From positions 23,453-28,957 of the forward strand of contig PLTL01000361.1 of NCBI GenBank assembly GCA_003164475.1: 5,505 bases of DNA, read 5' to 3'. A program made the translations under genes and the position numbers. Shown one piece after another: positions 5,171 through 5,505 of the stretch. The notes beneath the pieces were generated by a model. That model was not told the origin of the DNA and made no database searches. It saw only the letters and a list, made by a program, of their open reading frames with translations. The DNA is from Candidatus Dormiibacterota bacterium (GTDB taxonomy: Bacteria > Chloroflexota > Dormibacteria > UBA8260 > Bog-877). The number at the start of each line of letters is the position of its first letter. Position 1 is the first letter of the stretch.

Positions 5171-5505
5171 ATGCCAGCCCCAAGTGGGGATTCCGAACAG
5201 GTGCCACGGCCGGTGCTCCCGCGAATCCGGTGCCCTGCGGACTGCCGGGAGCTCTCCTTGGAGGAGTGCCGTCAGCTGGCGTCGGAGATCAGGGAATTCC
5301 TGGTCCAGAACGTCTCCCGCACCGGAGGCCACCTCGGCCCCAACCTGGGGGTGGTCGAGCTGACCCTGGCGCTCCACCGGGTCTACGACAGCCCCACCGA
5401 CCAGATCGTCTTCGACACTGGCCACCAGGCGTACGTCCACAAGATCCTGACCGGCCGCGGCGACCAGTTCGCAACCCTGCGCCAGGCCGGCGGCCTCTCC
5501 GGCTA
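5171..5505 (+). CDS. dxs: 1-deoxy-D-xylulose-5-phosphate synthase, N-terminal part (runs off right edge)
   Basis: These are the first 111 codons of the cytoplasmic, thiamine-diphosphate-dependent enzyme that condenses pyruvate and glyceraldehyde 3-phosphate into DXP, the entry step of the MEP isoprenoid pathway. The diagnostic N-terminal blocks are all present: [10 protein letters not shown] (36-45), [21 protein letters not shown] (49-69), [20 protein letters not shown] (77-96) and [10 protein letters not shown] (103-112, its last residue completed from the partial final codon). H54 and H85 are the conserved active-site histidines. The ThDP-binding GDG motif and the rest of the protein lie beyond the window. 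About 17 residues precede the usual family N-terminus, but no other start has better support and a TATAAT box directly precedes this ATG. The gene is transcribed away from the membrane-protein operon. Confidence 0.95.
   Translation, partial: MPAPSGDSEQVPRPVLPRIRCPADCRELSLEECRQLASEIREFLVQNVSRTGGHLGPNLGVVELTLALHRVYDSPTDQIVFDTGHQAYVHKILTGRGDQFATLRQAGGLSG

Noticed and set aside
4270..5172. A 300-codon minus-strand frame overlapping the four-helix protein gene
   Set aside because: Its translation is Ala/Gly/Arg/Pro-rich without motifs, while the alternative frame has clear membrane helices and strong third-position GC bias.
4871..5440. Minus-strand frame antisense to the start of dxs
   Set aside because: It is the complement of a clearly conserved dxs coding sequence, as is the frame at 5289-5474.
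3418..5505. Functional link between the CAAX-protease-like gene and dxs through protein prenylation
   Set aside because: Bacterial CPBP members are not generally tied to prenylated CAAX proteins, and the genes are divergently transcribed; adjacency alone is not evidence.

Overview
The window looks like chromosomal DNA from a high-GC Gram-positive bacterium, most likely an actinomycete-type lineage. The reasons are strong GC bias at third codon positions in the right half, GTG starts, an apparently leaderless dxs, and a bacterial SipW/TasA-type secretion gene set. The exact lineage cannot be read from the sequence. Base composition is uneven: the left half and middle are visibly less GC-rich than the right half.

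Left part (1-1900, all minus strand). Two tandem paralogous genes encode small secreted proteins of 214 and 215 residues. Their first 30 residues are identical and resemble the SipW-cognate signal peptides of TasA/camelysin proteins. Downstream in the same direction is the 5' part of a signal peptidase I gene that runs off the left edge and is cut just after its catalytic serine motif (SGSM). Together these look like a compact SipW-TasA module: two candidate extracellular fibre or surface subunits plus a dedicated peptidase. Each paralogue is preceded by a small leader hairpin with the same GAACCA loop and a partly covarying stem. Each is followed by a related 3' hairpin, so the whole transcription unit seems to have been duplicated.

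Middle part (1900-3417). This is gene-poor. It holds a 36-bp nested palindrome, a small minus-strand reading frame broken by an in-frame amber codon, and a doubtful 236-codon minus-strand frame. A 45-bp direct repeat (38/45 identical) has one copy at the 3' end of the CPBP protease gene and the other 1,082 bp away. The layout resembles a relic of insertion or duplication.

Right part (3418-5505). A minus-strand pair, 14 bp apart, encodes a four-helix membrane protein with a proline-rich tail, then a CPBP-family intramembrane protease with all three motifs intact. Divergent from them, on the plus strand, starts dxs (1-deoxy-D-xylulose-5-phosphate synthase, first step of the MEP isoprenoid pathway), truncated by the right edge. 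A TATAAT box 7 bp before its ATG suggests a leaderless transcript.
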